DNA of 64,000 nucleotides from Alphaproteobacteria bacterium (GTDB taxonomy: Bacteria > Pseudomonadota > Alphaproteobacteria > Micavibrionales > Micavibrionaceae), in the NCBI GenBank assembly GCA_030424975.1, contig JAUHVY010000001.1, positions 183,093 to 247,092 of the forward strand. The letters run 5' to 3'. Positions within the stretch are counted from its first letter, which is position 1. Each line of letters starts with the position of its first letter. Both the position numbers and the translations under genes were made by a program. Of this stretch, positions 59,819-64,000 are shown in pieces. Under the pieces are notes generated by a model. The model was not told the origin of the DNA. It was given only the letters and a program-made list of their open reading frames with translations, and did not search any database.

Positions 59819-61156
59819 ATGGATCGTCTGTCCAAACAAATTGAAATTGCGATTAGAGATGTTCCCACCCATGAAACATTTGGGCGGGTGACGAAAATCC
59901 TTGGCCTTTTGGTAGAGATTTCCGGCTTCGGAGAGGGGTTAACGATTGGTGCAATGGTGCATTTAAAACCGTCTGTCGATATTGATATTCCATGTGAAGT
60001 GATCGGGTTTCGTGACGGGCAGGCATTGCTTATGCCTTTTGGCACGTTGGAAGGCGTTGGTTTAGGTTGCAAAGCGGTGATCCAGCAATCAGCACCATCT
60101 ATTATGCCGTCTGATCGCTGGCTTGGGCGTGTTATTAATGGCATGGCCGAGCCGATTGATGGAAAAGGGGCTTTGCCGCATGGGGCGTATGCCGTGCCTT
60201 TGCGCAACAAACCACCACCGCCGCATTCACGTCAACGCCTTGGCGGCCAGCTTGATTTAGGGGTGCGCGCCGTGAATACGTTTTTGGCCACATGTCAGGG
60301 GCAACGTATGGGGATTTTCTCAGGATCGGGCGTCGGTAAATCGGTGCTGCTCTCTATGATGGCACGCTATACGGCGGCGGATGTATCCATTATCGGCCTG
60401 GTGGGGGAGCGTGGACGAGAGGTGCAGGAATTTCTGGAAGATGATCTTGGGGAAGATGGTTTAGCGCGCTCTGTTGTGGTTGTCGCAACGGGTGATGAGC
60501 CGGCCCTTATGCGCAGACAGGCCGCATATACGACGATGGCGCTGGCCGAATATTTCCGCGATCAGGGCAAACAGGTTTTGTGTCTGATTGATTCTTTGAC
60601 GCGATTTGCCATGGCACAGCGTGAGATTGGTTTGAGCGCGGGGGAGCCCCCGACGTCAAAAGGGTATCCGCCAACGACCTTTGGTGAATTAGCCAGATTG
60701 TTAGAACGCGCAGGGCCGGGCGCGCCCGATCAGGGGGCTATTACGGGTTTGTTTTCAGTTCTTGTTGAGGGGGATGACCATAACGAGCCTGTATCTGATG
60801 CCGTGCGCGGTATTGTCGACGGGCATATTGTTATGGAGCGTGCGATTGCCGACCGTGGGCGTTATCCTGCGATCAATGTTTTGAAATCTGTTTCACGTTC
60901 TTTGCCAGGGGCTATAACGCCGCAGCAAAATGAAATTTTGCGTTATGCCAAGAAAATCATTACAACATATGAAGATATGGCCGAGCTTATCAGGCTGGGG
61001 GCCTATCGTAAGGGAAGTGACCCTGCCGTTGATGAGGCGATTATTTTGTATCCTGATTTGGAGCGTTTTTTAACCCAGAACAAGGATGAGCGCACATCAA
61101 TCGAAGACGGGTTCAGGATAATGGCTGATATTTTACAAATTGATTATGTGCCGTAG
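59819..61156 (+). CDS. fliI: Flagellum-specific ATP synthase FliI
   Basis: Hexameric ATPase of the flagellar type III export machine. 445 residues, F1-beta-like. Walker A FSGSGVGKSVLLSMMAR, IIGLVGERGREVQEFL, LIDSLTRFAMAQREIGLSAGEPP and GHIVMERAIADRGRYPAINVLKSVSRSLP are conserved. Plus strand, divergent from ctrA by 216 bp and followed by the CheD-like gene and fliJ. Confidence 0.97.
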   Translation: MDRLSKQIEIAIRDVPTHETFGRVTKILGLLVEISGFGEGLTIGAMVHLKPSVDIDIPCEVIGFRDGQALLMPFGTLEGVGLGCKAVIQQSAPSIMPSDRWLGRVINGMAEPIDGKGALPHGAYAVPLRNKPPPPHSRQRLGGQLDLGVRAVNTFLATCQGQRMGIFSGSGVGKSVLLSMMARYTAADVSIIGLVGERGREVQEFLEDDLGEDGLARSVVVVATGDEPALMRRQAAYTTMALAEYFRDQGKQVLCLIDSLTRFAMAQREIGLSAGEPPTSKGYPPTTFGELARLLERAGPGAPDQGAITGLFSVLVEGDDHNEPVSDAVRGIVDGHIVMERAIADRGRYPAINVLKSVSRSLPGAITPQQNEILRYAKKIITTYEDMAELIRLGAYRKGSDPAVDEAIILYPDLERFLTQNKDERTSIEDGFRIMADILQIDYVP

Positions 61157-61173
61157 GCGCGTGGGTGTTTAAA

Positions 61174-61881
61174 ATGAGCGTAAATTTAAGAGATTTCAAA
61201 GATAACGAGAAACGCATGGCCGCACTTGAGGCATTGCCAAAAGCAGATTATGCACCGAATGTGGTTGAACGTTATGATGCAAAAGATATCGTCGGCGTTG
61301 ATATGTATGAGGCAGGCGTCGTAGATAATCGCGGTGATTTTTCTGTTATCGGCACAACGGCCTTGGCAACATGTATTGGTGTTGCCGTTCATAATCCGAA
61401 GACGAAAGCCACAGGTGTTTGTCATGTTGTCGGTGATGGCGCGCGTTCTTACCCGTCACCTGATAGTGAGGAAGCTTTGGTCGCAATGTTAAAAAATGCA
61501 TCAGGCCCAGACTATGAACCGTTGGAGGCACGACTTGTCGGTGCGCATATGGGCGGAGAGTTAAATAATGATTTTCTAAACCGTATTTATGATCTTCTGG
61601 CGGAATTTGATACAACGGTGTTAAGTGCCGATGTGAAAGGTAAGCCAGGCCCAAAAGACTTTGCTGTTGATGCGGCAAATTGGGAACAGGGGTTAATTCG
61701 CGGTAGTGTTGATATGGTTGATTTCAGAGCAGACCCGAATACGGGTGGCTTTGCCGAAATGATTAAGCAGAAAATGGAATCCGTTGATTTGACAAATATG
61801 CGATATTTTGAAACCGGTGCAAATAATCTGGTGTATTCCGTATCGCCACAATCCACGCCTGCGCCGGGTTACGAATTATAG
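61174..61881 (+). CDS. CheD-like deamidase-fold protein between fliI and fliJ
   Basis: 235 residues from the ATG at 61174 (GGGTG 6 bases upstream). A CheD-type pattern is seen from residue 50: Thr61, Cys67 and His84 in GTTALATCIGVAVHNPKTKATGVCHVV keep the spacing of the Thr-Cys-His triad of CheD (in Thermotoga 21/27/44, from memory), and LEARLVGAHMGG, FDTTVLSADVKGKPGPKDFAVDAANWEQGLIRGS cover the later CheD elements. CheD deamidates chemoreceptor glutamines. The N-terminal 50 residues and the C-terminal 55 are extra. Position in a flagellar export operon, not in the che operon, is unusual. Confidence 0.7.
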   Translation: MSVNLRDFKDNEKRMAALEALPKADYAPNVVERYDAKDIVGVDMYEAGVVDNRGDFSVIGTTALATCIGVAVHNPKTKATGVCHVVGDGARSYPSPDSEEALVAMLKNASGPDYEPLEARLVGAHMGGELNNDFLNRIYDLLAEFDTTVLSADVKGKPGPKDFAVDAANWEQGLIRGSVDMVDFRADPNTGGFAEMIKQKMESVDLTNMRYFETGANNLVYSVSPQSTPAPGYEL

Positions 61882-61889
61882 ATAATATC

Positions 61890-62315
61890 ATGGCCGAGCT
61901 GGAATCACTCATCAAAGTGCGCAGGCACGATATAGAACAAAAACAAAAGGCGCTCGCGGCACTCTATAAACAATCGCAAGATTTAAAAGATATGCGCGAT
62001 GAAATTGAAACACAGCTTGCGATCGAAACGGAAAAATCTAAGGAAATGGGGGCGGAAATGCTCTCTTATTTCGGGCCGTATGCGAAAGCCTCTCGTAAAA
62101 AGATAGAGCATATAGATTATCAGCGTCAACAACTGGAAAATCATATTCGCATGGCACAAGATGCGATGCGTGATGCCTTTGCCGAAATGAAAAAAATTGA
62201 AATTATTGATGAGCGCCGTAAAGAAGAAGAGCTTGCCGCATTAGAGAAAAAACTCTCTGCTGAGCTTGATGAAATTGCAATTAACGGGTTTCGCCGTAAT
62301 ACCGAAGAGCCGTAG
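61890..62315 (+). CDS. fliJ: FliJ-like flagellar export chaperone
   Basis: 141 residues, nearly all predicted coiled coil (Lys/Glu/Gln rich heptads), length and position (after fliI, with one gene between) fitting FliJ, the coiled-coil protein in the FliI ring that promotes gating of the export apparatus. There is no sequence motif to prove it; the coiled coil plus operon are the evidence. Ends 1 base before the convergent FliK-like gene. Confidence 0.75.
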   Translation: MAELESLIKVRRHDIEQKQKALAALYKQSQDLKDMRDEIETQLAIETEKSKEMGAEMLSYFGPYAKASRKKIEHIDYQRQQLENHIRMAQDAMRDAFAEMKKIEIIDERRKEEELAALEKKLSAELDEIAINGFRRNTEEP

Positions 62316-62316
62316 T

Positions 62317-64000
62317 TTAAATATCAGTATCAAATTCTTGCGCATTTTTTTGCGTAATTTTAACCCAGCTATCAATCTCGCCCTGAAATGATAACTCACC
62401 CGTGATCTGTGTTTCCTGTAATGCTTTTTTGTATCCTTCGCGCATCTGTTGTTTCATGGCGGCGGAAAATGATTGCTCGGTGCGCAAAACCAAATCAAGT
62501 CTTCCGATGGCGTTTTCCTTTTGCCCGATAAAGAGGGCATCCAGTTGAACCTTGCCCATTTGACTGAGGGATAAATCCATAACAAAGCGTGTTTTTGTAC
62601 CGCCTCTTTGCTCGTCTTCAGATGCGCTGCGGTCTTCACGCCGGTAATGAACAACCATTTTATGGACTTCGTTTTGCCATGCCAAAGGAATGGAGAATGC
62701 GCGCCAATCTTGTGATACGGGTTCACGGCTCAGGCGGTAGAGGGCGTTTAATTCTGATCCTAAGCGAGAGAGAATATCGCCTTTTCCTGCTTTGCGAAGT
62801 GTATTGACGGCGCGCTCCCCCAGCCAGCTTTGCACATCACCAGATCGGATGGCGGCGATGAAAAACATGGCAGCACTCCCCAGGTTTTGGGGCGATGCTG
62901 CATTGGGGATGATGGTTTGTGCGGCGCTCGCCGAGGTCGCCGCTTGTGGCGAGGTATTCATCAGGCTTTGCTGTATATCCTGCATAAACGGCCACAGATC
63001 AGGCGTGAGTAAATAGGCCGTCGTGATCGGCGGGTAGTAGGGCGGTGCGGGTGTTGTGATGTGTGTTGCTGTGCCTGATTGCAATGTTTCTGTATCAGGC
63101 AAAACATTCAAAACACGTAATGTGATTTCTGACCCTATGGGAAGGGTACTTTTGATAATCGGGAAATCAAAATGAAAAACTTGAGAGGTTTGTTTTACGT
63201 TTTCAGATTCGCTTGGCGGCGAATGTATCACCAGTACAGGGAAATGGCGATCAGGCGTATACCCCACAAGCGTTGCGGATTTCGTATCGCGCGGTGTGAT
63301 GTTTTCCTCAAATATACTTGCCTTGGACGTGTCTGTTATAATCGGCGCTGTCGGTTCGCCGCTTTTGGGCTTTAATGTAATTTGCGGTGGCGAAATCTCC
63401 GTGACATCAATTTGTGTCGGTTCCGCAATGAGGGGGGGGATTTCTGTGCCGTTTGTAAGTGGAGTATGCGTTGTAATGAGCTGCGCTGCTATGGCTTTAA
63501 AGGGGACAATCACATTGTTTTCGGGAATCGGTTGCATGGTTATAACATGCTCCGAATCTGCTGGCGGCGGTAAACTGGTTATATTCGGCGCTGACGTTAG
63601 TAAGACATCGTTAACGAAGGTTGGCGGCAGCGTTCCCGTAGCTAATAGCTGTGGCATTTTTGCAGTGTTGTTAATCAATAAATTTTGTGCTTTTTCAGCA
63701 ATCTGATTTTGCACAACATTGTCTGTTGTGGTTGGTGGCATGCTCGGCATGAGGTTTTGCGACGGCATTTGAGCTGCTTCAACTTCAATATATGGCACAA
63801 TGACATCTGGCAATTGTCCATGCGGTGTCGGCAAAATGACGATTGGCGGCGCGTCCTCAGGGTGGGCAATGATTTGATCCGCCGTGATGGCCGGGGGCAG
63901 TTTTGTTGTCGGCGTATAAGGCTGTGGCGGCGGGGCGTCGATATCAGGCGTGATGACCTTTATAACGACGCTGGGTTGTTTTTCACGTGATTGCGCTTGA
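62317..64000 (-). CDS. FliK-like flagellar hook-length control protein, N-terminus cut by window edge
   Basis: Open to the window edge on the minus strand (first complete codon at 63999), so about 560 residues are seen and the true start is outside; the first in-window start candidate (a TTG at 63834) is not the real one. The N-terminal 300 residues are a Pro/Thr/Ile/Gln-rich disordered region, the kind that makes FliK a molecular ruler. The C-terminal 110 residues (FVMDLSLSQMGKVQLDALF, QSFSAAMKQQMREGYKKAL) resemble the Flg_hook domain that acts on FlhB. Symbol is not assigned because similarity is weak. Confidence 0.7.
   Translation of the reverse strand, partial: QAQSREKQPSVVIKVITPDIDAPPPQPYTPTTKLPPAITADQIIAHPEDAPPIVILPTPHGQLPDVIVPYIEVEAAQMPSQNLMPSMPPTTTDNVVQNQIAEKAQNLLINNTAKMPQLLATGTLPPTFVNDVLLTSAPNITSLPPPADSEHVITMQPIPENNVIVPFKAIAAQLITTHTPLTNGTEIPPLIAEPTQIDVTEISPPQITLKPKSGEPTAPIITDTSKASIFEENITPRDTKSATLVGYTPDRHFPVLVIHSPPSESENVKQTSQVFHFDFPIIKSTLPIGSEITLRVLNVLPDTETLQSGTATHITTPAPPYYPPITTAYLLTPDLWPFMQDIQQSLMNTSPQAATSASAAQTIIPNAASPQNLGSAAMFFIAAIRSGDVQSWLGERAVNTLRKAGKGDILSRLGSELNALYRLSREPVSQDWRAFSIPLAWQNEVHKMVVHYRREDRSASEDEQRGGTKTRFVMDLSLSQMGKVQLDALFIGQKENAIGRLDLVLRTEQSFSAAMKQQMREGYKKALQETQITGELSFQGEIDSWVKITQKNAQEFDTDI

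Overview
The window reads as a contiguous chromosomal segment of a motile, Gram-negative alphaproteobacterium with moderate-to-low GC by eye. The lineage call rests on CtrA, the phosphotransferase ChpT and the division-site ATPase MipZ, which are alphaproteobacterial hallmarks. KdsB indicates a KDO-containing LPS. The combination is compatible with Rhodospirillales/Micavibrio-like bacteria, but that finer placement is inference. I see no transposase, integrase, CRISPR array, rRNA or tRNA. Almost every gene lies on the minus strand.

Layout. 1-1.7 kb: the N-terminal two thirds of lepA and a small membrane protein. 1.7-10.2 kb: an uncharacterised five-gene minus-strand block ending at a perfect palindromic terminator. 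It encodes two very large proteins (882 and 1488 aa) and three small ones, none of which I recognise, and it is the best candidate here for an undescribed system. 10.4-12.1 kb: purH. 12.2-18.8 kb: a chemotaxis operon, chpT-cheA-cheW-cheY-cheB-cheR. 18.9-25.8 kb: algC/manB-type mutase, galU, mipZ, an aminopeptidase P, an exported unknown and rpsU. 25.9-34.7 kb: a fused Yej-type ABC ATPase, a ThiE-like protein, an ArsC-family protein, argH behind a striking leader hairpin, osmC, a PiT-type transporter and several unknowns. 34.7-45.8 kb: an arginine cluster (argG, argF, amidinotransferase-like, argD, two DUF805-like membrane proteins, argB, argC, a P-loop protein) and an M20 amidohydrolase. 45.9-55.2 kb: YejE, YejB and YejA homologues interspersed with two tandem MFS paralogues, a TPR protein, a phosphatase and kdsB. 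55.2-59.6 kb: a degenerate EAL protein, pyrD, pgsA, an EEP-family hydrolase and ctrA. 59.8-64 kb: fliI, a CheD-like protein, fliJ and a FliK-like gene running off the end.

How the parts fit. ChpT, encoded at the head of the chemotaxis operon, is the known phosphate donor of CtrA, which is encoded 40 kb away and divergently from the flagellar export genes fliI/fliJ. Arginine synthesis from N-acetylglutamate to arginine is nearly complete (argB, C, D, F, G, H); argA/argJ are not in the window, and the M20 hydrolase is a possible deacetylase. The four Yej-type transporter genes keep the order A-B-E-F along one strand but are separated by inserted genes.
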